A stretch of DNA of 41,302 bases from Lachnospiraceae bacterium UBA7143. Lineage in GTDB: Bacteria; Bacillota; Clostridia; Lachnospirales; Lachnospiraceae. Below, piece after piece: positions 8,652 to 17,150 of the stretch. Below the pieces are notes generated by a model, which saw only the letters and a list, made by a program, of their open reading frames with translations, did not search any database and was not told the DNA's origin. Position 1 is the first letter of the stretch; the number at the start of each line of letters is the position of its first letter. The stretch spans positions 1-41,302 of the forward strand of contig DKWV01000023.1 in the NCBI GenBank assembly GCA_002491905.1, read 5' to 3'. The position numbers and the translations under genes were made by a program.

Positions 8652-9845
8652 ATGCCTAACACAGAACAACTCGAACATTCTATGCCAGTTGCTGCCGTCA
8701 AGCTTCTTGCTCCGAAAGCGGCTCTTCCTCTGGCAGAAAAAGTCAACCATCATCTGGTGGAGTACCGCCGCAATCTACAAAACGACGTCAAAAACGATCC
8801 GGCCTTCCACGGCTATATGGAGAGCAACTATCTGATGGAAGTGGACTGCCCCCGCTTCGGCAGCGGGGAGGGCAAAGCCGTCTTACATGATTCCGTTAGA
8901 GGTAAAGATATCTTTCTTCTGACGGACGTCTGCAACCACAGCATCACCTATCAGATGAATGGCTTCACGAACCATATGTCGCCTGACGATCATTATCAGG
9001 ATCTGAAACGGATCATCTCCGCCATAAACGGCAAAGCGCACCGCATCAATGTGATCATGCCATTTCTCTACGAGGGACGGCAGCACAAGAGAAACGGCCG
9101 CGAATCCCTGGACTGCGCATATGCCATCAAGGAGCTGATGGACATGGGTGTCTCCAATTTTATCACTTTCGATGCCCATGATCCAAGGGTGCAGAATTCT
9201 GTTCCCATCAAGGGCTTTGATAATTTCACACCGCCCTACCAGTTCATCCGTTCGCTTTTGCGCATGGAAAAAAACCTGATCATCGACAAGGAACACACCA
9301 TCGTCATCAGTCCCGACGAGGGGGCGTTAGACAGGGCCGTGTATTTTGCGAATGTCTTAGGAGTAGACACCGGCATGTTCTATAAGCGCCGGGATTATTC
9401 CACCATCGTAAACGGCAAAAACCCGATCGTAGCGCACGAATTTCTGGGAGACAATATTGACGGCAAGGATGTCATCGTCATCGACGATATGATCTCCTCC
9501 GGCGGCAGTATGATTGACACTGCCAGACAGTTAAAGAAAATGAACGCCAAGCGGGTATTCATCTGCTGTACCTTCGGACTGTTTACGGACGGGCTGGACG
9601 CCTTTGACACCGCCTATGAAAACTGCTATTTTGACAGGATTGTGACTACGAATCTCTGCTATCAGCCCCCGGAGCTCAGGAAAAAGCCATATTACATAGA
9701 GGCTGATATGAGCAAGTTCATCGCATCCATCATAGACTTCATGAACCACGATGCCTCTATGGCGAATATCTACACGCCCACGGACAAGATCCATCAGATT
9801 CTGGCGAAATATAATAACCGCGAGGTAAGCGGGCTGGACATTTAA
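8652..9845 (+). CDS. prs: Ribose-phosphate pyrophosphokinase (divergent long form)
   Basis: 397 residues from the ATG at 8652, which has GTGGAGAAACT in front; the upstream in-frame ATG at 8631 lacks a ribosome site. It should make PRPP from ribose 5-phosphate and ATP, feeding nucleotide, histidine and tryptophan synthesis. Recognisable are the dimer/ATP region IMPFLYEGRQHKR, the FDAHDP segment (DLHADQ in classic enzymes), the flexible-loop YKRRD, and the PRPP-binding loop VIVIDDMISSGGSM, where classical enzymes read DDIIDTGGT. It is about 80 residues longer than the usual 310-320, mostly at the N-terminus. It is a single gene with its own promoter and terminator. A second, classical prs elsewhere in the genome is possible. 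Confidence 0.85.
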   Translation: MPNTEQLEHSMPVAAVKLLAPKAALPLAEKVNHHLVEYRRNLQNDVKNDPAFHGYMESNYLMEVDCPRFGSGEGKAVLHDSVRGKDIFLLTDVCNHSITYQMNGFTNHMSPDDHYQDLKRIISAINGKAHRINVIMPFLYEGRQHKRNGRESLDCAYAIKELMDMGVSNFITFDAHDPRVQNSVPIKGFDNFTPPYQFIRSLLRMEKNLIIDKEHTIVISPDEGALDRAVYFANVLGVDTGMFYKRRDYSTIVNGKNPIVAHEFLGDNIDGKDVIVIDDMISSGGSMIDTARQLKKMNAKRVFICCTFGLFTDGLDAFDTAYENCYFDRIVTTNLCYQPPELRKKPYYIEADMSKFIASIIDFMNHDASMANIYTPTDKIHQILAKYNNREVSGLDI

Positions 9846-9877
9846 GTCCGTTTCATCTGCGGACTCAGGATACGTGA

Positions 9878-9923
9878 AAAGCTGCTGCCCTGTTGTATAC
9901 AGGAACGGCAGCTTTCCTTTTTT
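9878..9923 (+). terminator. Intrinsic terminator of the PRPP synthetase gene
   Basis: AAAGCTGC (9878-9885) pairs with GCAGCTTT (9908-9915), with an inner CCTG/CAGG stem. A run of T follows (to 9923). Confidence 0.8.
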
Positions 9924-9970
9924 AATCACTATTTTTAGTCTTCACTGCAAAGAAGCTCATACTTTTTTCA

Positions 9971-12772
9971 TCAGTTTTCCTCCTTCGCCAGCGGGAATGT
10001 CAAAAACACCTTAAACAGATCCCCGTCCAGCTCGATCTCGAAACTGCCCTTCTGGGCCAGGGTCAGGTTTTTAGCTATGGAAAGCCCCAGGCCACTGCCC
10101 TCCGTGGTGCGGGATTCATCCCCCCTGATAAAGCGCTCCGTCAACTCCTCCGGCTTACAGTTCAGGTAATTCTCGGAAATGTTCTTGATGCTCACCTGAA
10201 CGCGCTGCGCCTCTCCCGCCTGATCCATCGTCACATATACCCGCGTTCCCGGCATCGCATACTTGTAAATATTGTTAAACAGATTCTCCATCACACGCCA
10301 GATCCTGCGGCTGTCCGCCTCAATCACCACGTTACGGGTATTCACATTCATCACTGTGACAAGATTTTTTTGCTCAAACTTCTCAGAGAACTCCCCGATC
10401 GTCTGATTCATCAGCTCCGTCAGATTGATCCGCTCAAAATGCAGGCTGATGTTCCCCGAAGTGATCTTACTCGCCTCCACCAGATCGTCCGTGAGCTGCT
10501 TTAGGCGCTGGGATTTTTCGTCGAGCACCCGGATATAATTCTGTACCTTTTCGTTGTCCACCTGTTCTCTCTTAATCAGATCCACATAGTTTATGATGGA
10601 GGTGAGCGGTGTCTTGATGTCGTGGGACACATTGGTAATCAGGTCGGCCTTCATGCGCTCGTCCTTCATGCTGATCTCAACAGCCTCCTTGATGCCCTTC
10701 CCGATACTGTTGACGGAGTTTGCCAGAGTCCTGTTGTCCCCGTGCAGCTCCTCCGTATCGATCTGATGCTCCACCTGACCCCCGGTAATGGTCTCAATGC
10801 CTTCCACAATGCCCTGCCGCTCCTTCGCGTCCTTATAGAGCAGAATACCCACGATCAGATCTATCGCGCCCGCAAACAATATCAGAAGCACATTTCCGAT
10901 CTCTACGGCCAGCAGAAGCAGCACCAGATTAGCCGCCAAAAAGATACTGTAAGGCACCCATGTGCGCAGAACAATGCCGCCGTTGTCATACACCTTCCAT
11001 GCAAACTTCGTCAGTCTCTGCACCAGACGGCACAGCCACGAATTTTTCCAGAGCGTCCGCGCCTTGACCCTTCTGACCAGACTGTAGAAGAAAAAGGTAA
11101 ACAGCGCATCTGCGGCAAAAACACCGATTAAGATAACTGCTTTAAACCAGTCCTTATGAACCGCCTCCCGGTAAAAATCAATATCGGTGGGATCGATATC
11201 CGCAAGCTCCGTCAGCACAACAGCCATCCAGAGCACCAGCAGCACGCTTCCTATGGCAATGAGAACGCCCCCTTCCGTCGGCACCCTGTCAAACGCAGTC
11301 AGCCGGATCCGCTTCTCACCGTTCCCGTCAAACACCCGTCCCGTCATCACAGTCTGACAGACGAACAGAATCAGATAAAGTATCCCCGCCAGAAAGGCCG
11401 CTGTCACCCAGAGCCAGAGATTGGGCAGATATCTGGCTCCCTGCGTAAACGCATCCTGCGCCGGATAGGAGCCGTCCACATCGATCCAGATTCTGACGGA
11501 CTCCGGGTATGCATAATCATAGCTTTGCAGCATCTGCCTTACCGTCTCCGCCTCAATCGTTGTGTTGGTCATATAATCCATATCCGCGAGACTGTAGTAA
11601 ATGAATTTCTCCGTGGTGACATCCGCCTCGTCATCCATCATCTGCAAAATACGTTTCCTGTAAGAATTGTTTTCCGGCAGATTGCTGTAATACTGTGTCT
11701 CCCCGCCCACCGTCTTCTCGATCAGGAAACGGACGTTGGAATTTGCCGTGTCGTAAAAGTCCCTGTACTCCAGGTATTCGTTGTAATTATAGGTAAGGCT
11801 TTCCGCCGCCGCCTGTACATTATGGCACAGATCATAATACTGCTCCCAGTCGGATACGTACTCCTCCAGATTTTTGCCCTCCGCCGTCTTATAGCGGTTG
11901 ACGAGGACATCATACTCAAACACCTCCGATTCATCCGCATCGGATTCCGACTCTGCCGTGTTCTCTCCCGTCCAAGTCAGCGTCACCTCATTTGTCGCAT
12001 GGTCTCCCAGCGCGCCTGCAGGCTGATACCCCTCCACAAATCCGGAGTCCTCATCCGCAAACTCCACGACAACCTCACTGCCTTCTTCCGCTGCCGTCAC
12101 GCCGTTTACAACGGTATAATCCTTCACATCGGACTTTAAATAGCTGGCGTCCACAGTATTCCTGTAGCCGCTCTTCGGGTCAATCGTGGTCACCTGCGTC
12201 GTGTCCGCAAGAAAATCCGCCGCCTCCGCCCCGGTCATCTCCACTCTGTTGTAGGTAAAGCCATAGCTCTGCCATTTGAGCAGATCCTCCAGCCTGTAAT
12301 TTACCGTCACATACTCCTCCGGCAGCCCGCTGCTCCGATAGTTGTAAGCCGTCACATCCACAAGCTTGTCGCCGTCAAAAACGCCCTTTGTCTCCATCTG
12401 GCTGCTCACCACGCCGAAACGGATCACATCCGCCACCGCATAGCCGAAAATATAATTGAATGCATCCGAATCCTCAAAGGGCGTCCCCGGGTCGGAACTC
12501 CTGATATAGCTATAGCTGCCCTTCGAATGTACCCCCTCAATCCGCACTGTCGTAGACACCGTCACCACAATTACAGCAAACACCATAATCGCCAGCGCGG
12601 CATGCTGTAAGACCAGAAGCAGCGCCTTCAGTCCGCTCCTGTTCTTCCCGGTCTTTTTCTTCCCATGTTTCTTTTCTGCCGGTTTTCTCTCCTGCTGTTC
12701 TTCCTCCTCCGCCGCAGTCTCCGCTGCCGCTTCTAAAACCTCCGGGGTTTCCCCGCGCTCTGTATTTTCCAT
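9971..12772 (-). CDS. Membrane sensor histidine kinase with large extracellular region
   Basis: 933 residues. A charged cytoplasmic N-terminus rich in Glu and Lys (about 1-45) precedes the first membrane helix (about 48-72). An extracellular region of about 350 residues follows that I do not recognise. A cluster of further membrane helices lies around 430-455, 490-515, 540-565 and 600-640. The kinase core starts with the phospho-acceptor motif VSHDIKTPLTS (His about 717). The ATP-binding part has an N-box (ENLFNNIYKYA) and a G-box (EGSGLGLSIAKNL). The upstream gene encodes its response regulator (12803-13498), 30 bases away. The signal is unknown; a multi-helix sensor with an outside domain suggests a cell-envelope stimulus. 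Confidence 0.92.
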   Translation of the reverse strand: MENTERGETPEVLEAAAETAAEEEEQQERKPAEKKHGKKKTGKNRSGLKALLLVLQHAALAIMVFAVIVVTVSTTVRIEGVHSKGSYSYIRSSDPGTPFEDSDAFNYIFGYAVADVIRFGVVSSQMETKGVFDGDKLVDVTAYNYRSSGLPEEYVTVNYRLEDLLKWQSYGFTYNRVEMTGAEAADFLADTTQVTTIDPKSGYRNTVDASYLKSDVKDYTVVNGVTAAEEGSEVVVEFADEDSGFVEGYQPAGALGDHATNEVTLTWTGENTAESESDADESEVFEYDVLVNRYKTAEGKNLEEYVSDWEQYYDLCHNVQAAAESLTYNYNEYLEYRDFYDTANSNVRFLIEKTVGGETQYYSNLPENNSYRKRILQMMDDEADVTTEKFIYYSLADMDYMTNTTIEAETVRQMLQSYDYAYPESVRIWIDVDGSYPAQDAFTQGARYLPNLWLWVTAAFLAGILYLILFVCQTVMTGRVFDGNGEKRIRLTAFDRVPTEGGVLIAIGSVLLVLWMAVVLTELADIDPTDIDFYREAVHKDWFKAVILIGVFAADALFTFFFYSLVRRVKARTLWKNSWLCRLVQRLTKFAWKVYDNGGIVLRTWVPYSIFLAANLVLLLLAVEIGNVLLILFAGAIDLIVGILLYKDAKERQGIVEGIETITGGQVEHQIDTEELHGDNRTLANSVNSIGKGIKEAVEISMKDERMKADLITNVSHDIKTPLTSIINYVDLIKREQVDNEKVQNYIRVLDEKSQRLKQLTDDLVEASKITSGNISLHFERINLTELMNQTIGEFSEKFEQKNLVTVMNVNTRNVVIEADSRRIWRVMENLFNNIYKYAMPGTRVYVTMDQAGEAQRVQVSIKNISENYLNCKPEELTERFIRGDESRTTEGSGLGLSIAKNLTLAQKGSFEIELDGDLFKVFLTFPLAKEEN

Positions 12773-12802
12773 CCGCCTGTCCTTCCTTCCATGAAGCCAG
12801 CT

Positions 12803-13498
12803 TTACGCATCCTTTTCCACTTTGTAGCCGACGCCCCACACCACTTTTAAGTATCTCGGCTCCTTAGGGTTAATCTCGATCTTCTCCCTGATGTGTCTGA
12901 TATGTACCGCCACCGTATTGTCCGCGCCGATGGCCTCCTCATTCCAGATACTCTCATAGATCTGATCTATGGAGAAAACACGGCCGCAATTCTTCACAAG
13001 AAGCAGAAGAATATTGTATTCAATGGGCGTCAGCTTCACGCTGTCCCCATCCACCGTCACTTCCTTGGTATCGTCGTTGATACACAGGCCGCCCACCTGA
13101 AAAAGTGCGTTGTTCTCCGTGTTAAGGTTCCCCAGCGTTGTGTACCTGCGGAGATTGGATTTCACCCGCGCCACCAGCTCAAGCGGATTAAAAGGCTTCG
13201 TGATATAATCGTCCGCCCCTATATTCAACCCCAGAATCTTGTCCGTATCTTCCGACTTTGCCGACAGAAAAATAATGGGAACACTGGAATATTCCCTGAT
13301 CTTCAGCGTTGCGTGAATGCCGTCCAGCTTCGGCATCATAATGTCAATGAGAAGCAGATGGATCTGCTGTTCCTTCAATATGCGGATTGCCTCCTGCCCG
13401 TCGTAGGCTTTAAAAATCGTGTAGCCCTCCTGCATGAGATAAATCTCAATCGCATCCACAATTTCCCTGTCGTCATCACATACCAGAATATTAGCCAT
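12803..13498 (-). CDS. OmpR-family response regulator
   Basis: 231 residues from the ATG at 13498, preceded by AGAGGAGAAAACA; the upstream extension to 13552 has no support. The receiver domain starts ILVCDDDREIVDAIE with acidic residues D9-D10, the phospho-acceptor Asp lies in LLIDIMMPKLDG (about 52), then FLSAKSE and the conserved Lys in YITKPFNP. The C-terminal winged helix ends KEPRYLKVVWGVGYKVEK. It is co-transcribed with the kinase at 9971-12772. A pair of direct repeats in front of its own promoter (13569-13590) suggests autoregulation. Confidence 0.95.
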   Translation of the reverse strand: MANILVCDDDREIVDAIEIYLMQEGYTIFKAYDGQEAIRILKEQQIHLLLIDIMMPKLDGIHATLKIREYSSVPIIFLSAKSEDTDKILGLNIGADDYITKPFNPLELVARVKSNLRRYTTLGNLNTENNALFQVGGLCINDDTKEVTVDGDSVKLTPIEYNILLLLVKNCGRVFSIDQIYESIWNEEAIGADNTVAVHIRHIREKIEINPKEPRYLKVVWGVGYKVEKDA

Positions 13499-13547
13499 TG
13501 TTTTCTCCTCTTTCGCAAACCGGTTTATGGTATCATTAAAACATACA

Positions 13548-13590
13548 ATCATAAAGGAATAGCTGTGAATTTCTTTAATACTTTCTTAAT
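13548..13590 (-). promoter_or_regulatory. Candidate autoregulated promoter with tandem 11-base repeats
   Basis: Minus strand: tandem ATTAAGAAAGT and ATTAAAGAAAT (8 of 11 positions alike) overlap a weak -35 region (AAAGAA, 13571-13576). A TATGAT -10 (13548-13553) follows after a 17-base spacer. Direct repeats with one-helical-turn spacing at the -35 are the usual target of OmpR/PhoB-type regulators, and one is encoded directly downstream. Confidence 0.45.
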
Positions 13591-14440
13591 TTGCCACAAG
13601 CCCCAAAAAAGCGCCCAGATTTCCCCTCTTTCCGTGGCTTGCACGGTGGGAAAACAAATAACGGTCGTTATGGCATGTACACAGGTCGGTCACCTGAATA
13701 TTTGCCTCTGGAATCCCCGCTTCTGTCAGCACAATCTCGTTTGCCCGCCACAGGTCAAGCTGATATTTGCCGCCGCCCTTATCAAGCAGGATTTCCCGCT
13801 CCTGCCCGGGCTTTGCAAAAGCCGCCGCAAAAGCTCCTGCCACATCCCCGCTGACTTCATAGCACTCCTGACAGATGGAAGGACCGACCGCCGCCACCAG
13901 ATCCGCCGGATCTGTGCCGTAAGCCTCTCTCATCTTCTCAACAACACACCGCCCCATGCGGGCCACAGTACCCCTCCAGCCGGAATGTGCCAGCGCAATC
14001 GCCTTTCTCTTCGTATCCACAAAATACAGAGGCACACAATCCGCAAAAAAAGTCGCCAGATACACTCCCGGCTCGTCCGTCAGAAGACCATCCACATCGC
14101 TGTAGTCCTTTGCTCTGGTGATCCCCTTTCCTCCATCCGCCCTCCCCACAATCCGCAGATTTGTGGTGTGGGTCTGGTCAGAGCAGACCATATCCTCCAC
14201 GCTGCAGCCAAGCACAGCCGCGATGCGCCTGAAATTTTCGTCCACAGCCTCTTTCCTATCCCCTCTCGTGTAGCTTAAGTTCATGGAACTGTAGATTCCT
14301 TCGCTGACGCCGCCGATTCTTGTGGAGAACAGATGCTTCACCATCCCTGTCTCCTCCAGAATCGGAAAGGTGAGATACACAAGCTCTCCCTTCTGGTTCA
14401 CGCGCATCTGTTTGATGCTTTTATGTCTGTGCCAGTCCAT
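13586..14440 (-). CDS. pgeF: Peptidoglycan editing factor/polyphenol oxidase family protein (YfiH, LACC domain)
   Basis: 284 residues from the ATG at 14440 (AAAGGGA upstream). An ATG at 14461 and a TTG at 14479 are in-frame alternatives with weaker ribosome sites. Family motifs are FSTRIGGVSEG, ATFFADCVPLYF, ALAHSGWRGTVARMG and GPSICQECYEV; the His and Cys residues of these motifs bind zinc in the family. Members act as purine nucleoside phosphorylases/adenosine deaminases in vitro and affect peptidoglycan composition in E. coli. It lies downstream of yraN after about 95 bases; the response-regulator promoter begins at its stop codon, with no terminator between. Confidence 0.93.
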   Translation of the reverse strand: MDWHRHKSIKQMRVNQKGELVYLTFPILEETGMVKHLFSTRIGGVSEGIYSSMNLSYTRGDRKEAVDENFRRIAAVLGCSVEDMVCSDQTHTTNLRIVGRADGGKGITRAKDYSDVDGLLTDEPGVYLATFFADCVPLYFVDTKRKAIALAHSGWRGTVARMGRCVVEKMREAYGTDPADLVAAVGPSICQECYEVSGDVAGAFAAAFAKPGQEREILLDKGGGKYQLDLWRANEIVLTEAGIPEANIQVTDLCTCHNDRYLFSHRASHGKRGNLGAFLGLVAN

Positions 14441-14535
14441 ACCTAAATTCCCTTTCTTCATACAACTTATTCTTGCCAATTGCGAAACTCGTCACAATAT
14501 TGCAGCAATTGCGCAAATAGCATAACCATTGTTAT

Positions 14536-14895
14536 TTATATAATATAGCTGAATGCATCCTTGATCCATCTCATCTCTTCCCCGTCCACCGCCACCACGT
14601 CAAAACGGATCGGCGTATCCTCCGAACAGTGATGAATCATCCGGTAGTAGTCCGCGACCCGGCAGATTTTCCTCTGTTTGGCAAAACCCACAGCCTCCGC
14701 CGCGCTGCCCCTGTTCTTCCCGGAACGGTACTTTACCTCGAAAAAGACAAGATAACATCCGTCATACCCTACGATATCGATTTCCCCCTGTCTGTTCCTG
14801 AAATTCCGCTCTACAATATTCACACCCTCTGAACGCAAACGGGCACAGACCTGTTCCTCCTTCTGTGCCCCTTTTTCCCTCGTATTCATCCTCAT
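14536..14895 (-). CDS. YraN family (UPF0102) putative endonuclease-fold protein
   Basis: 119 residues. The start ATG overlaps the stop of the FlhB-like gene as ATGA; an ATG two codons later (14889) is also possible. Motifs GAQKEEQVCARLRSEGVNIVERNFR, GEIDIVGYDG and LVFFEVKYRS give the E...D...E-x-K pattern of the restriction-endonuclease-like fold. The family is widespread and almost always next to rnhB, as here; its function is not established. Full length for the family (about 115-130). Confidence 0.94.
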   Translation of the reverse strand: MRMNTREKGAQKEEQVCARLRSEGVNIVERNFRNRQGEIDIVGYDGCYLVFFEVKYRSGKNRGSAAEAVGFAKQRKICRVADYYRMIHHCSEDTPIRFDVVAVDGEEMRWIKDAFSYII

Positions 14896-15191
14896 GTGCC
14901 TTTCGCCAGTTTGGCCTTTACCTTATCCATAGAATCCACAAAGATCAGGATCTCCGCCACCACCTCATACAGCTCCGGCGGAATCATGTCCCCAATCTCC
15001 AGCCGGGAAAGCGTATCCGCCAGCTTATCGTCCCGGTGGATCGGCACATCGGCCTCCTTCGCTTTCTCAATAATCCGCTCTGCCAAAGCTCCCCTGCCGG
15101 AGGCAATGACGCGGGGCGCCTCGTCGCTGGGATCATACTCCAGGGCAATCGCCTGTTTCACTTTTTCCTTTTCCGGTTTCTTTTCCACCAT
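14892..15191 (-). CDS. FlhB C-terminal-domain-like small protein (YlqH/FlhX type)
   Basis: 99 residues from the ATG at 15191, with AGAGGGGATCGGG in front; the longer frame to 15251 would run into the hairpin repeat and is not used. The sequence ALEYDPSDEAPRVIASGRG, then ALAERIIEKAKEADVPIHRD and IPPELYEVVAEILIFVD, aligns with the cytoplasmic domain of flagellar export switch FlhB. It starts almost exactly where FlhB is self-cleaved: the NPTH cleavage motif and the membrane part are missing. Comparable stand-alone fragments are B. subtilis YlqH and Helicobacter FlhX. The gene just upstream is FliK-like, and FliK binds this FlhB domain in flagella. Its role outside the flagellar operon is unknown. 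Confidence 0.9.
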   Translation of the reverse strand: MVEKKPEKEKVKQAIALEYDPSDEAPRVIASGRGALAERIIEKAKEADVPIHRDDKLADTLSRLEIGDMIPPELYEVVAEILIFVDSMDKVKAKLAKGT

Positions 15192-15228
15192 CCCGATCCC
15201 CTCTTTCTCAACATTCCTCTTCCCAAGC

Positions 15229-15324
15229 AGAGAATGCCTCTTTTCAGGCATTCTCTCGAGTGAGACTTAGTACTTCTTGGCGTCCCGTCCTATGGCGGGA
15301 CGTCTTTAGAAGTACTTCTCACTC
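15229..15324. repeat. Paired-hairpin intergenic repeat, copy 1
   Basis: Hairpin A: AGAGAATGCCT (15229-15239) pairs perfectly with AGGCATTCTCT (15246-15256). Hairpin B is a long interrupted stem: GAGTGAGA (15258-15265) with TCTCACTC (15317-15324), AGTACTTCT (15269-15277) with AGAAGTACT (15308-15316), and CGTCCCG (15281-15287) with CGGGACG (15296-15302). Hairpin A and the outer stem of B recur at 39672-39785. It fills the space between the FliK-like gene and the FlhB-like gene. Confidence 0.85.
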
Positions 15325-17150
15325 TAGGCCCGCATATCAAAGGATGTCCTGCTGAGTACCGAAATATTTTTCTGCTGGCTCAAAAGCGTCCGCATAATCG
15401 TGCTTTCCTCCTCTTCTTCCCCAGATGTCTCCTTCACATGCATCTGCGCTTTCAGGGAATATCCCCTGCCCTCCAGACGCTTATTCAGAATATCAATATT
15501 TTTCTCAATCAGGCTAAGGATGCTGTCATCCATCACAGTAAAGTTGGTAGCTACCTGTCTGTCCTTCATCGTCACGTAGACGTCAAGCGGCCCCAGATGC
15601 TCCATATCCAGATGTAAGAGCGCACTCACCTGACCGTCCCTCGCCGCCAGGTTCTTTTTGTTGGTGTAGACATAGAGATCGCCGTGGGCGTTATTCCCCA
15701 GCATCTTAAGCGGGAGCTGCACGTAAGTGTACAGATGGTTCATCTGATTCATAAAGTCCACATTGCTCTGGAGGTTCTGTACGCTTCTCGCCACAGGCGC
15801 ATCTCCCTTTCCCGCTGTCTCAAGCACTTGGGAAAGCCTTGCCGTCTGCTCCCTGATCCGCTCGTAAAGCTGTTCGATCTGCTTTTTGTCCGCCACATTC
15901 TGCGGCTCTATGGTCCACTGGCGGCTGATCTGGTCTTTTAATAACGCCTGAAATTCTTTTCCTCCCAAAAGCTTCTGCAAAGCCTGCTCCGGCATATCTC
16001 CCCGCAGCGCCTTTGGCAAAAGCTGTCTGATAAACTGCAGCACATCCTTCGCCGGAAGCTGGCCGCTCTTAACCTGTGCCGCCGTCTCCTCACCCATGCC
16101 AAGTTCCCGCAGGGCATCTCCCAGCCGCGTCCACTGGTCCTGACTCAAAACCGGCGCGCGTCCATCCTGCACGGCTCCCTCTCCCGTCTGCCGTACCGCT
16201 TCCGCCCGGGAAGCGCCTTCTGCCTGATCCCCCGTCTCCGGAAGTTCCGTCTGTTTTGCCAGCTCCGCTGCCAGCCTGTCCTGCGCCTGACCGTCCTCCC
16301 CGGTATGCTGTGTGTTCCCGGTCTCCGCCGTCTCCGCGCCCGCCGCATTCTCCCCCGTCTGAACCGATTCCTGAAGAGCGGCTGCATCCGCCTGTGCCGA
16401 TTCCGCCGTGTCGCTCTGCACAGTGACGGTTCCGTCCTCCCCGGCGCCGTCTCCCGTGAAAATATCAATAACCGCCTGATAAAATGCGAGAGCTTTATCC
16501 CCCTGTCCGCCGTCTACCAGCTCCGTAAATGCATTTGGGAGCTCCTCCATAATGGTCTCCGCACTCCCCAGAATCTGATGGTGCGCCGCCTTGTACTGCT
16601 CGAACTGTTCGATATTTTCCTCCGTCACAGGAAGCCCCAGTCTTGTCATCTGTATGACGGATGTGGGATCCTTTCCGGGAAAATCCATAATCATTCTGCT
16701 CATATTGAGGATCGACTCCTTGTCTATGGGCATCCCCTCTTCCATCATCTTAGCCACCATCTCGATATTCTCAGCAGTCTCCGGCATCCCTGCCGCCGCC
16801 AGGGCGCGCAGGATTGTGGCCGTGTTCGCCGTGTTGGTGTAAAGCGGTGCAAGCGACATAAACGAACTGCTGTTGGCCTTAACCTCGAAGCTCATCATCT
16901 GTCCCAGCGCCAGGCTCACGCTCTGGTCGATCTTCGCATTGATGGCAAAATCCTGCGCAAGCTCAATCTGTACAGAATTACCGTTCCTGCTCACAACCGT
17001 GCCCTGCAGCGTCTGCCCCGGTTTTAAGGCGCGCACCTCGCTCTGCAGCTGCCTGATCCGCTCCCCTTTTCCCACGGGATCTGATACCTTTACCGTATCA
17101 TTTGCCCTTACCCGTTGATTTTCTTTCTTAAAAATACTCCCAAGATTCAA
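15324..17150 (-). CDS. FliK-like protein (flagellar hook-length control C-terminal domain), YlqG position
   Basis: About 608 residues from a TTG at 17150 that overlaps the rnhB stop (TTGA) and has GAGGTG just upstream; the open frame to 17201 would overlap rnhB by 55 bases. The N-terminal part (about 1-200) has a small beta-rich segment (GQTLQGTVVSRNGNSVQIEL). A low-complexity Gln/Ala/Glu-rich linker (about 235-340) follows. The C-terminal part (MNHLYTYVQLPLKMLGN, DLYVYTNKKNL, LLHLDMEHLGPLDVYVTMKD, LNKRLEGRGYSLKAQM) resembles the FliK C-terminal domain, which binds FlhB and switches export specificity. An FlhB-C-like gene follows. It matches ylqG of the B. subtilis rnhB-ylqG-ylqH order. Its biological role is not known to me. 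Confidence 0.8.
   Translation of the reverse strand: MNLGSIFKKENQRVRANDTVKVSDPVGKGERIRQLQSEVRALKPGQTLQGTVVSRNGNSVQIELAQDFAINAKIDQSVSLALGQMMSFEVKANSSSFMSLAPLYTNTANTATILRALAAAGMPETAENIEMVAKMMEEGMPIDKESILNMSRMIMDFPGKDPTSVIQMTRLGLPVTEENIEQFEQYKAAHHQILGSAETIMEELPNAFTELVDGGQGDKALAFYQAVIDIFTGDGAGEDGTVTVQSDTAESAQADAAALQESVQTGENAAGAETAETGNTQHTGEDGQAQDRLAAELAKQTELPETGDQAEGASRAEAVRQTGEGAVQDGRAPVLSQDQWTRLGDALRELGMGEETAAQVKSGQLPAKDVLQFIRQLLPKALRGDMPEQALQKLLGGKEFQALLKDQISRQWTIEPQNVADKKQIEQLYERIREQTARLSQVLETAGKGDAPVARSVQNLQSNVDFMNQMNHLYTYVQLPLKMLGNNAHGDLYVYTNKKNLAARDGQVSALLHLDMEHLGPLDVYVTMKDRQVATNFTVMDDSILSLIEKNIDILNKRLEGRGYSLKAQMHVKETSGEEEEESTIMRTLLSQQKNISVLSRTSFDMRA

Noticed and set aside
12893..14278. 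461-codon open frame on the plus strand
   Set aside because: It runs antisense through the response regulator and pgeF, has Cys/His/Arg-rich composition typical of a shadow frame, and matches no known family.
15192..15251. N-terminal extension of the FlhB-like gene
   Set aside because: It would translate the hairpin repeat; a good ribosome site precedes the ATG at 15191 instead.
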